This document shows positions 8,850-18,251 of a stretch of 64,000 bases of DNA, piece by piece. The notes under the pieces were generated by a model. The model made no database searches. It was not told where the DNA came from and worked only from the letters and a program-made list of their open reading frames with translations. This stretch comes from Gemmatimonadota bacterium. Its GTDB lineage: Bacteria > Gemmatimonadota > Gemmatimonadetes > Gemmatimonadales > Gemmatimonadaceae. The stretch is from positions 1 through 64,000 of the forward strand of contig JAIOPJ010000021.1 of assembly GCA_021413975.1 (NCBI GenBank), given 5' to 3'. A program made the translations under genes and the position numbers. The first letter of the stretch is position 1. Every line of letters begins with the position of its first letter.

Positions 8850-10232
8850 TCAGTGGCCGGTCCCCGGCGTGACGTTCACACCCTGCGCCGTGAGCCAGCC
8901 CTCGACCTCCCCGCGGATCGCGGCGAGCCGCGCCTCGCTGTCGGCCTCGAAGCGCATCACGAGGATCGGCTGCGTGTTGGAACTGCGGATGAGTCCCCAC
9001 CCGCCGTCGAAGAGGATCCGGACGCCATCGACGTCGGAGACCTTGTACCGGGCCGCGAAGTGCTTCAGCGCGTCCCGCACCACGACCTCCTTGCGGTCGT
9101 CGGCGCAGTCGATGCGCAGCTCGGGCGTGGAGACGAAGCGGGGGACGTCGGCGAGCAGGTCCTTCACGGTGCGCTTGGAGTCGGCGCAGATGCGCAGCAG
9201 CCGCGCGGCGCCGTAGAGCGCGTCGTCGTGGCCGTAGAACCCCTCGCCGAAGAACATGTGGCCCGACATCTCGCCGGCGATCGGCGCATGCATCGCCTTC
9301 ATCTTGTCCTTGATGAGGGAGTGGCCGGTCTTCCACATGATCGCCTTGCCGCCGGCCTTCTCGATGCCGTCGGGGAGCGCCTGCGAGCACTTCACGTCGA
9401 AGATGATCGCCTGCCCCGCCCCGGTGCGCGCGAGCACGTCGCGGGCGTAGATCAGCAGCAGGTAGTCGCCCCAGATGATCGTGCCGTCGCCGTCGACGAT
9501 GCCGATGCGGTCGGCGTCGCCGTCGAAGCCGATGCCGACCTCGCTCCCGGTGGCGCGCACGCTGCGGATCAGGTCCTGCAGGTTCTCCACGACCGTGGGA
9601 TCGGGATGATGGTTCGGGAAGGTCCCGTCGCTCTCGGCGAAGAGCATCGTCGGGGCGATGCCGAGCGCCTTGAAGAGCGCCGGCGCGACGATGGCGCCGG
9701 CGCCGTTGCCGCAGTCGATCACGACCTTCATGTCCTTGGGCAGCGGACCGATCCGTGCCGCGACGTCGGCGACGTAGCGGTCGACGACGGCCTCGTGCGT
9801 CACCTTGCCGGCACCCTTGGGGAAGACGCCCTTGGCGATGATGTCGCGGAGGTGGAGGATGCCCTCGCCATGCAGCGAGCCGGTGCCCACGCAGCACTTG
9901 AAGCCGTTGTACTCGGGCGGATTGTGCGACCCCGTGATCTGGATGCCGGCGACGACCGGGAGGTTGTGCAGCGCCCAGTAGAGCAGCGGCGTCGGCACGA
10001 CGCCGATGTCGATCACATCGAGGCCGGTCGACGTCAGGCCGCGCACGAGTGCGTCACGCAGCGCATCGCCGCTGGGGCGGTTGTCGCGACCCACCGCGAC
10101 CGCGCCCGAGAGACCGCGCTCGGCGAGGATGATCGCGTAGCCGCGGCCGATCGCCTCGGCCGCCTCGATCGTGAGGTCCTTGCCGTAGATGCCGCGGATG
10201 TCGTACTGGCGGAAGATGCCTGGGGAGATCAT
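8850..10232 (-). CDS. Phosphomannomutase/phosphoglucomutase
   Basis: Interconverts hexose 6- and 1-phosphates for sugar-nucleotide and envelope polysaccharide synthesis. The 460-residue protein has the alpha-D-phosphohexomutase layout. The phosphoserine loop TGSHNP has Ser102, the metal loop DGDADR spans 237-242, the sugar-recognition motif GEMSGH lies near 325, and the phosphate-binding segment RSSNTQP is near the C-terminus. GEMSGH points to the ManB/AlgC-type bifunctional group rather than GlmM. ATG 10232 is favoured because conserved sequence starts at MISPGIFRQYDIRG; the upstream extension is unconserved. Confidence 0.93.
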   Translation of the reverse strand: MISPGIFRQYDIRGIYGKDLTIEAAEAIGRGYAIILAERGLSGAVAVGRDNRPSGDALRDALVRGLTSTGLDVIDIGVVPTPLLYWALHNLPVVAGIQITGSHNPPEYNGFKCCVGTGSLHGEGILHLRDIIAKGVFPKGAGKVTHEAVVDRYVADVAARIGPLPKDMKVVIDCGNGAGAIVAPALFKALGIAPTMLFAESDGTFPNHHPDPTVVENLQDLIRSVRATGSEVGIGFDGDADRIGIVDGDGTIIWGDYLLLIYARDVLARTGAGQAIIFDVKCSQALPDGIEKAGGKAIMWKTGHSLIKDKMKAMHAPIAGEMSGHMFFGEGFYGHDDALYGAARLLRICADSKRTVKDLLADVPRFVSTPELRIDCADDRKEVVVRDALKHFAARYKVSDVDGVRILFDGGWGLIRSSNTQPILVMRFEADSEARLAAIRGEVEGWLTAQGVNVTPGTGH

Positions 10233-10259
10233 TGGGATCGCGGGTGGTGGATGTGCCAA

Positions 10260-10281
10260 GGGGCGCCGCAGGAGGCGCCCC
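10260..10281 (-). terminator. Hairpin after nuoN
   Basis: Perfect 8-bp inverted repeat (GGGGCGCC and GGCGCCCC) with a 6-base loop, placed between the nuoN stop and the phosphohexomutase start. It could end or attenuate the long nuo transcript before the mutase gene. No run of T follows on the minus strand, so a classic intrinsic terminator is not assured. Confidence 0.45.
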
Positions 10282-10311
10282 ATGGAACCTGCCGGGTGAG
10301 AGGCCCCTGCG

Positions 10312-11841
10312 CTACCGCCGGAACTGCGGCTGGCCCATCTGGAGCGCGGGGGAGAACGGATATCGGGGGAAGGCGTTCATCTGCGTCATCTCGACGAGTC
10401 GCGACGGGAAGAGCCCGAGGCCGAGGATGAGCACGACGGTCACGGCGAGGACGGCGCGTGTGAGCGACCCGACCGGCAGCGGCTCCGGCGCACCCTCCGG
10501 CCGCGGCTTCATGAACATCACGCGCACGACCTGCAGGTAGTAGCCGGCGGAGATCACCGAGGTCAGCACCAGGATCACGGCGAGGATCGTCAGTCCGGCC
10601 GGCGCCGCGAGCGCCGCCTGGATCAGGTACCACTTGGCGAAGAAGCCGACGCCGCCGAACACGGGGAAGCCGAGGAGTGCGAGCAGGTACACGGCCATGG
10701 CGGTGGCGAGCCAGGGCCGCACGTGCCAGAGCCCCTCGTAGTCCGAGATCCGCGCGTCGGTCTCGCCCAGCTGCTGCATCGACGCCACCACGGCGAAGGC
10801 ACCGAAGGTCGCGAGGGTGTAGGCCACGACGTAGAACGTGAAGGCGGTGCTCGCGAGCGCCGAGGCCGCCGTCACGGCGACCAGCAGGTACCCGGAATGC
10901 ACGATGCTCGAGTAGGCGAGCATGCGCTTGATGTTCTTCTGCGACAGCGCGACGACGTTGCCGACGACCATCGTCACCACGGCGAGCCACCAGACGGAGG
11001 GCGCCCAACCGGAGAACATGTTGTAGAACGCCTCGTACCAGATGCGCATGAACGTCGCGAAGGCCGCCGCCTTGACCGTCGCGGCCATGAAGGCGCTGAT
11101 CGGCGTGGGCGATCCGTCATAGACGTCGGGCGCCCACATGTGGAACGGGGCCGCCGCGACCTTGAATCCCATGCCGATGAGCATGAGGCCGATGCCGACC
11201 AGCAGCATCGGGTCGTTCGTGAGGTCGAAGCGCCGGATCGCATTGCCGATCTCGACGATCTGCGTCTGGCCGGTGGCGCCGTAGACGAGCGCGATGCCGT
11301 ACAGCAGGAAGCCGGTCGCGAACGCGCCGAGCAGGAAGTACTTGAGCGACGCCTCGGCCGAGCGCGCACTGCGCCGGTTGAGTCCCGCGAGCACGTAGAC
11401 GGCGACCGACATGATCTCGATGCCGAGGAAGACGACCATGAGGTCGCGCGCGCCGGCGAGGATCATCATGCCGGACGTGGCGAAGAGCACCAGCACATGC
11501 GACTCGGCCTGCACGATGCCGTCGCGCACGTTGTGCTCGATCGCGAGCGCGATCGTGCCGATCGCCCCGAGCAGGACGACCAGGTCGACCATCCAGCGGA
11601 ACCCGTCGACGGCGATCACGCCCTTGTCGGAGGCGGTGAGGCCGCTCACGGCCATCCACACGACGAGCCCCATCGTGAGGACGAGCAGGCCGATCGACGC
11701 GAAGCCGACGGTCCGCTGACGCGCGTCGCTGTCGGGCCGCCAGGCGGCCATGAGCATGAGCAGGATCGCACCGGCCACGAGCAGCAGGTCGGGGAGCAGC
11801 GCCGAGGAGAGCTGCACGGGATTCAGGAGATCGAAGGTCAT
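10312..11841 (-). CDS. nuoN: NADH:quinone oxidoreductase subunit N
   Basis: Antiporter-like proton-pumping membrane subunit of complex I. The 509-residue protein is hydrophobic throughout with about 14 predicted membrane helices. It has the Mrp-antiporter signature region AAAPFHMWAPDVYDGSPTP near the middle (about residues 225-245). ATG 11841 is used because the reading frame upstream is charged and unconserved and overlaps nuoM. It is the last gene of the nuoA-N operon, one base after the nuoM stop region. Lysine and glutamate residues expected in the pump channel lie within the hydrophobic helices. Confidence 0.96.
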   Translation of the reverse strand: MTFDLLNPVQLSSALLPDLLLVAGAILLMLMAAWRPDSDARQRTVGFASIGLLVLTMGLVVWMAVSGLTASDKGVIAVDGFRWMVDLVVLLGAIGTIALAIEHNVRDGIVQAESHVLVLFATSGMMILAGARDLMVVFLGIEIMSVAVYVLAGLNRRSARSAEASLKYFLLGAFATGFLLYGIALVYGATGQTQIVEIGNAIRRFDLTNDPMLLVGIGLMLIGMGFKVAAAPFHMWAPDVYDGSPTPISAFMAATVKAAAFATFMRIWYEAFYNMFSGWAPSVWWLAVVTMVVGNVVALSQKNIKRMLAYSSIVHSGYLLVAVTAASALASTAFTFYVVAYTLATFGAFAVVASMQQLGETDARISDYEGLWHVRPWLATAMAVYLLALLGFPVFGGVGFFAKWYLIQAALAAPAGLTILAVILVLTSVISAGYYLQVVRVMFMKPRPEGAPEPLPVGSLTRAVLAVTVVLILGLGLFPSRLVEMTQMNAFPRYPFSPALQMGQPQFRR

Positions 11842-11842
11842 C

Positions 11843-13432
11843 TCAGCGCCCCCCGATCCGGGGGCGCGGCCCCAGCGAACCCATGCGGCCGGCTTCGACG
11901 CCTCGGACCAGCCGCTCGGCGGCGGCCTCGGTCTTCTGGAGCACCGGCCTGGGATAGACACCGAGCCAGAGGATCGCGATGAGCAGCGGCGTCAGAAGGC
12001 CGATCTCGCGCCAGTTGAGGTCGTTGCCCTTGAGGGCCTCGTTCTCGGGCTTCACGAGTGGGTTGTAGATGATGCGTTGGACCGCCCAGAGCAGGTACGC
12101 GGCGGCGAAGATGACGCTGGTCGCGGCGATGATCGTGTAGTACGGCGCCGTCGGGAAGGACCCGATCAGCACCAGGAACTCGCCGACGAAGCCGTTGGTG
12201 CCCGGCACGCCGATCGAGCTGAGCGAGACGATGGTGAGGCAGACGGCGAAGATCGGCATGACCTTGGCGATGCCGCCGAAGTCCTCGATCAGCCGCGTGT
12301 GCCGGCGCTCGTAGATCATGCCGATCAGGAGGAAGAGCGCGCCGGTCGAGATGCCGTGGCTGATGGTGACCATCAGCGCCCCCTGCATCGACTCGGTGGT
12401 CATCGCGAAGATGCCGAGCATGACGAAGCCCAGGTGCGAGACCGACGAGTAGGCGACGAGCTTCTTGAAGTCGGGCTGCACGAGCGCCACGAGCGCGCCG
12501 TACACGATCCCGATCACGGCGAGCACGAGCATGACCATGCGGACGGTCGGGTGCATGGCGACCGCGGGGAAGAGCGGCACCGCGAACCGGACGAAGCCGA
12601 AGGTCCCCATCTTGAGCATGATCGCGGCCAGGATCACCGAGCCGGCGGTGGGTGCCTCGACGTGGGCGTCGGGGAGCCAGGTGTGGAACGGGAACATCGG
12701 CACCTTCACGGCGAACGCGATCGCGAAGGCGCCGAAGAGCCAGAAGCTCCCCGCGAGCGGCATCGTGCGCGCCATGTCGAGGACGGCGTCATAGGCGAAG
12801 ACCGGCGGCCCACCCTGCCCCGCCTTCAGGCCGAGGTACACGATCGCCACGAGCATGAGCAGCGATCCGACCATGGTGTAGAGGGAGAACTTGAGGCTCG
12901 CGTAGAGGCGGCGCTGGCCGCCCCAGATGCCGATGATCAGGTACATCGGCACCAGCATCACTTCCCACATCACGTAGAAGAACACCAGGTCGAGCGCCAT
13001 GAACACGCCGAGCATCCCGGTCGTGAGGATGAGCAGCAGCGCGTAGTACGCATGCGTCTTCACGCGGATGCTCGTCCAGCTCCCGAGCACCGTGAGGGGC
13101 ATGAGGAGCGTGGTGAGCAGGATCAGCATCAGCGCGATGCCGTCGACGCCGACCGTGAAGCGGGCGCCCCACTGCGGGATCCAGGCCGCGTCCACGTAGG
13201 CCTGCCAGTCGGGGCTGACCGTGTCCACCGACCACCAGAGCCCGAGCGAGAGCACCGCTTCGGCGAGGAAGATCCCGAAGGCCAGCGACCGTGCACTGCG
13301 CATGGCGGCGTCGGGGTCCTGCTTCTGCATGCTGCCCTGCAGGACCATGAGCAGCGCACCGAGGAGCGGGAGCGCGAGCAGGGTCGGCAGGATCCAACCG
13401 TTGTAGCCGATTCCGTCGAGGAACTGGGTCAC
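11843..13432 (-). CDS. nuoM: NADH:quinone oxidoreductase subunit M
   Basis: Proton-pumping membrane subunit of complex I. The 529-residue, multi-helix protein shows the MWEVMLVPMYLI motif (about residues 155-166, with the key Glu157) and the antiporter signature VKVPMFPFHTWLPDAHVEAP. GTG at 13432 starts the protein, giving a normal length. It lies between nuoL and nuoN in the standard order, with 11 bases to nuoL and a near-contiguous junction with nuoN. It acts in the inner membrane arm, coupling quinone reduction to proton movement. Confidence 0.97.
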   Translation of the reverse strand: MTQFLDGIGYNGWILPTLLALPLLGALLMVLQGSMQKQDPDAAMRSARSLAFGIFLAEAVLSLGLWWSVDTVSPDWQAYVDAAWIPQWGARFTVGVDGIALMLILLTTLLMPLTVLGSWTSIRVKTHAYYALLLILTTGMLGVFMALDLVFFYVMWEVMLVPMYLIIGIWGGQRRLYASLKFSLYTMVGSLLMLVAIVYLGLKAGQGGPPVFAYDAVLDMARTMPLAGSFWLFGAFAIAFAVKVPMFPFHTWLPDAHVEAPTAGSVILAAIMLKMGTFGFVRFAVPLFPAVAMHPTVRMVMLVLAVIGIVYGALVALVQPDFKKLVAYSSVSHLGFVMLGIFAMTTESMQGALMVTISHGISTGALFLLIGMIYERRHTRLIEDFGGIAKVMPIFAVCLTIVSLSSIGVPGTNGFVGEFLVLIGSFPTAPYYTIIAATSVIFAAAYLLWAVQRIIYNPLVKPENEALKGNDLNWREIGLLTPLLIAILWLGVYPRPVLQKTEAAAERLVRGVEAGRMGSLGPRPRIGGR

Positions 13433-13443
13433 TGTCTATGGCC

Positions 13444-15648
13444 TCAGCGGAAGGAGAAGGCGGAGAGCACGGAGAGCACGCCGATGAGCAGCACCCAGGC
13501 GTACGTGCCGACGCGGCCCGACTGCAGCTGCGATCCGGCCCAGCCCACCGCGCGCACCACCAGCGCACTCCCGTTCACCAGGAGCCCGTCGATGATGCCC
13601 GTGTCGATCCCCTTCCACAGCAGAGTGCGGGAGATGCCGAGCGTCGGCTTGACCACGGTCTTGTCGTAGGCCTCGTCGACGTACCACTTGTGGAGCAGGG
13701 TCTTCTCGATGCCTTCCTCGGCCTTGGCGTCCTTGGCCGCCACGAGCGCCTCGGGTTTGAGCCGCGTCCACGCGATCGCGATGCCGATGGCCGCGATGGC
13801 GATGGCGATCGCGATGAGCGTCCACTCGGTGGCGTGGGAGAGGTGGAGCCCCTCCTCGCCGAGCGTGATCCCGGTGCCCTCGGCGAGGACCGGCTCGAGC
13901 CACGCGTGCAACTGCTCGCTGTACTCCCCGGCGTAGAGCGCGGGCATGTTCACGAACCCGCCCACGGCGGAGAGCACGCCCAGCACCACGAGCGGACCCG
14001 TCATGATCCACGGGGCTTCCTTCAGGTGCGCGGCCTCCTTCTCGCCGGTCCGGTTGGGACCGTGGAAGGTGTAGAGCATCATGCGCGTCATGTAGATGGC
14101 GGTCATGAGCGCGGCGGCCAGCCCGAGCACGTACACGCCGTACAGCACCACGCTGCCGGGGATGCCCAGCCAGTGCGCCTCGGCGAGCGTCGACCCATGG
14201 GTCCTGGCGAAGACCGAGGCGAGGATCTCGTCCTTGGAGAAGAAGCCGGAGAAGGGCGGGATGCCCGCGATCGACAGCGTGGCGATCCACATGAGCACGA
14301 ACGTCACCGGCATGTGCTTCCGGAGCCCGCCCATGTTGCGCATGTCCTGCGCGTCCTCGTGGCTGTGCGTCGCATGATACGCCTTGTGCATGGCGTAGAT
14401 CACCGACCCCGACCCGAGGAAGAGGAGCGCCTTGAAGAAGGCGTGCGTCATGAGGTGGAAGACGCCCGCGGAGTAGGCGCCGACGCCGACACCCACGAAC
14501 ATGTAGCCGAGCTGCGAGACCGTGGAGTAGGCCAGGACCTTCTTGATGTCCCACTGCTTGAGGCCGATCGTCGCCGCGAAGACCGCCGTGAGCGCCCCGA
14601 CGACGGCGACGGTCAGCTGCGCGACCGGGGCCATCGAGAAGAGCACCGCGCTGCGCGCGATCAGGTACACGCCCGCCGTGACCATCGTCGCGGCATGGAT
14701 CAGCGCCGAGACCGGCGTCGGGCCCGCCATCGCGTCGGGGAGCCAGACGAAGAGCGGGATCTGCGCCGACTTGCCGGTGGCGCCGAGGAACAGGAAGAGG
14801 CAGATCGCGGTGACGAGCGCGCCGCCGAGCTGCGCGCCCATGGCCGCCTCGCCCACGCCGGCGAACGTGAGGGTCCCGAAGTTCGCGAACATCAGGAACA
14901 TCGCGACCAGGAATCCGAAGTCACCGATCCGGTTGACGATGAACGCCTTCTTGCCCGCGTCGGCGTTCGCCTTGTCGCTGAACCAGAAGCCGATCAGCAG
15001 GTAGGAGCAGAGCCCGACCCCTTCCCACCCCACGAACATCAGCGGGTAGCTCGAGCCCATGACGAGCAGGAGCATGAAGAAGATGAACAGGTTGAGATAC
15101 GCGAAGTAGCGCGGGTATCCCGGGTCGTCCTGCATGTAGCCGACGCTGAAGATGTGGATCAGCGTGCCGATGCCGGTGACGATGCTCATCATCACCAGCG
15201 AGAGCTGGTCGATCTGGAAGGCGGCGTCGACGCTGAGCTTGCCGGCCGGCATCCAAGAGAAGAGCGTGAGCACGTAGGGCTCGCGCAGGGCGTTGTCGAC
15301 GACCCACACCTGATACAGGATGGCGAGCGTCATCGCGAACGAGAGCGCGAGCACACCCGGCCCGATCAGCGAGACGAGCGCCGCCGCAGGATGCCGCGCC
15401 GCGTGATGCCCGTCGTCATGACCGTGGTCCGCATGGCCGTCCCCTGTGCCCCCTGTGCCCCTGTGGTGACCGTCGTGCCCATGCCCGCCCGCCGACGGAT
15501 CCGCCGGCCCAGGATGCCCCGCCGCGCGCAGCGAGAGCAGCCCGTTCAGCACGAAGCCGACGAGCGGGAACACCGGAATGAGCCAAGCGAACCGGGCGAT
15601 CGTGTCGGCCAGCGGATGGCCTGTGGCGAGAGGTTCGGTCTGCATCAT
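13444..15648 (-). CDS. nuoL: NADH:quinone oxidoreductase subunit L with His-rich loop
   Basis: Largest antiporter-like pump subunit of complex I. The 734-residue protein has the signature [18 protein letters not shown] and about 16 helices including the C-terminal lateral helix. ATG 15648 overlaps the nuoK stop (ATGA); the longer frame upstream overlaps nuoK and was rejected. The loop after the first helix is odd: residues 45-86 hold 11 histidines in Gly/His/Asp-rich low-complexity sequence. The DNA for part of it resembles the dispersed palindromic repeat of this genome. The loop probably faces an aqueous side and might bind metal; its effect on pumping is unknown. Confidence 0.96.
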   Translation of the reverse strand: MMQTEPLATGHPLADTIARFAWLIPVFPLVGFVLNGLLSLRAAGHPGPADPSAGGHGHDGHHRGTGGTGDGHADHGHDDGHHAARHPAAALVSLIGPGVLALSFAMTLAILYQVWVVDNALREPYVLTLFSWMPAGKLSVDAAFQIDQLSLVMMSIVTGIGTLIHIFSVGYMQDDPGYPRYFAYLNLFIFFMLLLVMGSSYPLMFVGWEGVGLCSYLLIGFWFSDKANADAGKKAFIVNRIGDFGFLVAMFLMFANFGTLTFAGVGEAAMGAQLGGALVTAICLFLFLGATGKSAQIPLFVWLPDAMAGPTPVSALIHAATMVTAGVYLIARSAVLFSMAPVAQLTVAVVGALTAVFAATIGLKQWDIKKVLAYSTVSQLGYMFVGVGVGAYSAGVFHLMTHAFFKALLFLGSGSVIYAMHKAYHATHSHEDAQDMRNMGGLRKHMPVTFVLMWIATLSIAGIPPFSGFFSKDEILASVFARTHGSTLAEAHWLGIPGSVVLYGVYVLGLAAALMTAIYMTRMMLYTFHGPNRTGEKEAAHLKEAPWIMTGPLVVLGVLSAVGGFVNMPALYAGEYSEQLHAWLEPVLAEGTGITLGEEGLHLSHATEWTLIAIAIAIAAIGIAIAWTRLKPEALVAAKDAKAEEGIEKTLLHKWYVDEAYDKTVVKPTLGISRTLLWKGIDTGIIDGLLVNGSALVVRAVGWAGSQLQSGRVGTYAWVLLIGVLSVLSAFSFR
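15440..15468 (-). repeat. Repeat-like arm inside nuoL
   Basis: Read on the minus strand this 29-base stretch runs CACCACAGGGGCACAGGGGG and onward. It matches 23 of 29 positions of the arm of the palindromic repeat near 49.75 kb. It is in frame within nuoL and encodes part of the His/Gly-rich loop after the first helix. It is a single arm with no inverted partner nearby. Confidence 0.5.
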
Positions 15649-15938
15649 CCCTTCAGCAAGTTGATGTCTTCCAGGTTCACCGACTGCCGGTGCCGGAAGA
15701 TCGCGATGATGATCGCGAGCCCCACGGCGGCCTCGGCGGCCGCGACCGTCATCACGAAGATGACGAACACCTGACCGCCGACCCCGTGGACCTTGGAGAG
15801 CGCGACGAAGGAGAGGTTCACGGCGTTGAGCATGAGCTCGACGCACATGAACAGGATGATGGCATTGCGCCGGGTGAGCACACCGACGACGCCGATCGTG
15901 AACAGGAGCGCCGAGAGCGCGAGCGACTCAGCGAGCAT
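15645..15938 (-). CDS. nuoK: NADH:quinone oxidoreductase subunit K
   Basis: Small membrane subunit of complex I near the quinone end of the membrane arm. The 97-residue protein has three helices and the conserved buried glutamates, Glu34 in [10 protein letters not shown] and Glu69 in AAAEAAVG, used in proton transfer. Its length is typical (about 100). Its start overlaps the end of nuoJ by 11 bases, and its TGA overlaps the nuoL ATG, so translation of J, K and L is tightly coupled. Confidence 0.97.
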   Translation of the reverse strand: MLAESLALSALLFTIGVVGVLTRRNAIILFMCVELMLNAVNLSFVALSKVHGVGGQVFVIFVMTVAAAEAAVGLAIIIAIFRHRQSVNLEDINLLKG

Positions 15939-16485
15939 CGGGATTCCGCTTCTTGCCGATCACCACCGCCCCGACGATCGCCGTGAGCAGGAGCATCGAG
16001 GTGAGCTCGAAGGCGAGCAGGTACTCATTGAACAGCGGCCCGGCGATCGGACCGATCACGCCGGCCGTCCCGTCCACCGGCCCGAGGCCGTGGACGGCCT
16101 TGAGCGTCATGGCGTCGGGGAACTTGGTGCGGGCGAGCACCATCACCTCGGCGAGCATCGCCAGACCGACGAAACCGGCCGCGAGCCGTCCGGCATTGCC
16201 GCGCAGGTCGGAGACCGCCCCGGCGTGGCCGAGGTTGAGCAACATGACCACGAACAGGAAGACCACCATGATCGCGCCGGCGTAGACGATCACCTGGATC
16301 GCGCCGATGAACTGCGCGTCGAGCATCACGTAGAGCGCAGCGAGGCAGAACATCACGTTCACGAGCCACATCGCCGCGGCCACCGGGCTCTTGCGCGTCA
16401 CGAAGAGCAGCGCCGAGGCGATCGCGATCAGCCCGAACAGGTAGAAGTTGAAGCCGTAGAAGAGCGGGACGAATTCATTGCTCAT
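15928..16485 (-). CDS. nuoJ: NADH:quinone oxidoreductase subunit J
   Basis: Five-helix membrane subunit of complex I. The 185-residue protein contains the conserved third-helix region [20 protein letters not shown], typical of NuoJ. Two starts are possible. The ATG at 16485 has GGGGAG about eight bases upstream and was chosen. A GTG at 16491 overlaps the nuoI stop (GTGA) but would sit too close to that ribosome binding site. It overlaps nuoK downstream by 11 bases. Confidence 0.95.
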   Translation of the reverse strand: MSNEFVPLFYGFNFYLFGLIAIASALLFVTRKSPVAAAMWLVNVMFCLAALYVMLDAQFIGAIQVIVYAGAIMVVFLFVVMLLNLGHAGAVSDLRGNAGRLAAGFVGLAMLAEVMVLARTKFPDAMTLKAVHGLGPVDGTAGVIGPIAGPLFNEYLLAFELTSMLLLTAIVGAVVIGKKRNPDAR

Positions 16486-16487
16486 GG

Positions 16488-16985
16488 TCACTCTCCCCGC
16501 GGATGGGCGGGATCCCAGAGCTCGCTCACCGGGTGCGTCTGCGCGGTGAGGCGCTCGAGGTCATAGACGAAGCGCGCCCGGTTGAACTCGGCGTTCTCGT
16601 AGTGCCGCCCCATGTGGATCGCCTCCTCGGGGCAGACTTCCTGGCAGTAGCCGCAGAAGATGCAGCGGAACTCGTCGATCTCGAACACGAGCGGGTAGCG
16701 GTTCCCCGCCTCGTCCTCGCCCGGCACGAGCTTGATGCAGTTGGCCGGGCAGACCGTCGGGCAGAGGCCGCACGCGACGCACTTGGCCGAGCCGTCCTCG
16801 GTGGTCAGCATGCGGTGCGTCCCGCGCCAGCGCGGCGAGAGGTCCCACTTCTCCTCGGGGTACTGGATCGTCACCCGGTGCGGGTCCACGAGATGCTTGA
16901 GCGTGAGCGCGAGGCCCTTGAGCGTGGCGCGCACATAGCTCACCTCGCCGAGGGGGCGCTCCATGACCTTCACGGTGATCGCCAC
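16488..16985 (-). CDS. nuoI: NADH:quinone oxidoreductase subunit I
   Basis: Ferredoxin-like subunit passing electrons from NuoG to NuoB in the peripheral arm. The 165-residue protein has two complete 4Fe-4S motifs, CVACGLCPTVCP (about residues 69-80) and CIFCGYCQEVCP (about 108-119), for clusters N6a and N6b. It begins with GTG directly after the TAG of nuoH. Between the start and the first cluster lies a short amphipathic segment typical of the family. Confidence 0.97.
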   Translation of the reverse strand: MAITVKVMERPLGEVSYVRATLKGLALTLKHLVDPHRVTIQYPEEKWDLSPRWRGTHRMLTTEDGSAKCVACGLCPTVCPANCIKLVPGEDEAGNRYPLVFEIDEFRCIFCGYCQEVCPEEAIHMGRHYENAEFNRARFVYDLERLTAQTHPVSELWDPAHPRGE

Positions 16986-18251
16986 CTAGTGGGTCTCCCC
17001 GGGCGAGAGTGTGGATCGGGCGTCGGTGGCGGCGCGGAGCCGCTGCACGTCGGCGCGCTGCAGCCGCGACGAGGCGGGGCTGATCACCCGGCCCCGGTCG
17101 AGGATCACGAAGAGGATCATCACGAGCACGAGGTTCATCGCCCCCATCGCCATCCAGAAGAGCCGGCTCGTGCGGGCGATCCCCGAGGCGTCGAGCGCCA
17201 GCACCGCGCTCGCGACGATCACGATGTACGCCAGGGCCGTCGGGAGCATGAGCTTCCACCCGAGCGACATGAGCTGGTCGTAGCGGAACCGCGGCAGTGT
17301 CCAGCGGATCCAGATGAAGAAGAAGACGAACGAGTAGAGCTTGAACGCGAACATGGCGAAGGTCGCCAGCGACTTCAGGACCGTCGCCTGACCGGTGTTG
17401 TCCCAAGTCGTGAACGGGATGTCCCACCCGCCCAGGAAGAGCGTCACGAACATCGCGCTCGCGGTGATCACGTTCGCGTACTCGGCGATGAAGAACATCG
17501 AGAACTTCATCCCGCTGTACTCGGCGTGGTACCCGGCGATGAGCTCCGACTCGGCCTCGGGGAGGTCGAACGGCACGCGATTGGTCTCGGCGAAGGCCGA
17601 GACGAGGAAGATGAAGGCCGCGACCGAGATCAGGACGATGTTGTAGTTCGTCGCCTGCTGCTGGGCCACGATCGCCGTGAGCGAGACGTTGCCGGCCATG
17701 AGCAGCACGCAGACCGTGCTCATGCCCATCGCGATCTCGTAGCTGATCATCTGCGCCGAGGAGCGAAGGCCGCCGAGCAGCGCGTACTTGTTGTTGGACG
17801 ACCAGCCGGCGAGCACGATGCCGTAGACGCCCAGCGAGGTGATCGCGAGGACGTAGAGGAACCCGATCGGCATGTTCGCGACGACGAGGTCGATCCTCCC
17901 CCACGGCGTCGGCATCGGCGCCCCGAAGGGGATGACCGCCCAGGCGATCATGGCGGTCGTGAAGGCGAGCGCGGGCGCGAGGATGAACAGGGGCTTGTTC
18001 ACGTCCCCCGGCATCGTCTCTTCCTTCATGAAGTTCTTGACGCCGTCGGCGAGCACCTGGAAGAGGCCCCAGGGTCCCACGCGGTTCGGGCCATGGCGGT
18101 CCTGGATCCAGGCCGAGACCTTCCGCTCCGCGAGCGTCGTGTAGGCGACCACGACCATGTAGAGCGTGAAGATCGCGAGCATCTTCACGACCGTCGCGAT
18201 CAGGAAGACGAATGCCGAGGGCGGCAGCTGGTTGGGATCGAGCGGCGTCAT
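16986..18251 (-). CDS. nuoH: NADH:quinone oxidoreductase subunit H
   Basis: Quinone-site membrane subunit joining the two arms of complex I. The 421-residue protein has about nine helices and the family motifs AERKVSAWIQDRHGPNRVG (about residues 41-59) and PEAESELIAGYHAEYSG. The latter is the charged E-channel loop near quinone. It has a longer, polar C-terminal tail than usual (family size about 330-420), ending in a segment rich in Arg and Ser. ATG 18251 overlaps the nuoG stop (TGATG). The stop codon is TAG. Confidence 0.97.
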   Translation of the reverse strand: MTPLDPNQLPPSAFVFLIATVVKMLAIFTLYMVVVAYTTLAERKVSAWIQDRHGPNRVGPWGLFQVLADGVKNFMKEETMPGDVNKPLFILAPALAFTTAMIAWAVIPFGAPMPTPWGRIDLVVANMPIGFLYVLAITSLGVYGIVLAGWSSNNKYALLGGLRSSAQMISYEIAMGMSTVCVLLMAGNVSLTAIVAQQQATNYNIVLISVAAFIFLVSAFAETNRVPFDLPEAESELIAGYHAEYSGMKFSMFFIAEYANVITASAMFVTLFLGGWDIPFTTWDNTGQATVLKSLATFAMFAFKLYSFVFFFIWIRWTLPRFRYDQLMSLGWKLMLPTALAYIVIVASAVLALDASGIARTSRLFWMAMGAMNLVLVMILFVILDRGRVISPASSRLQRADVQRLRAATDARSTLSPGETH

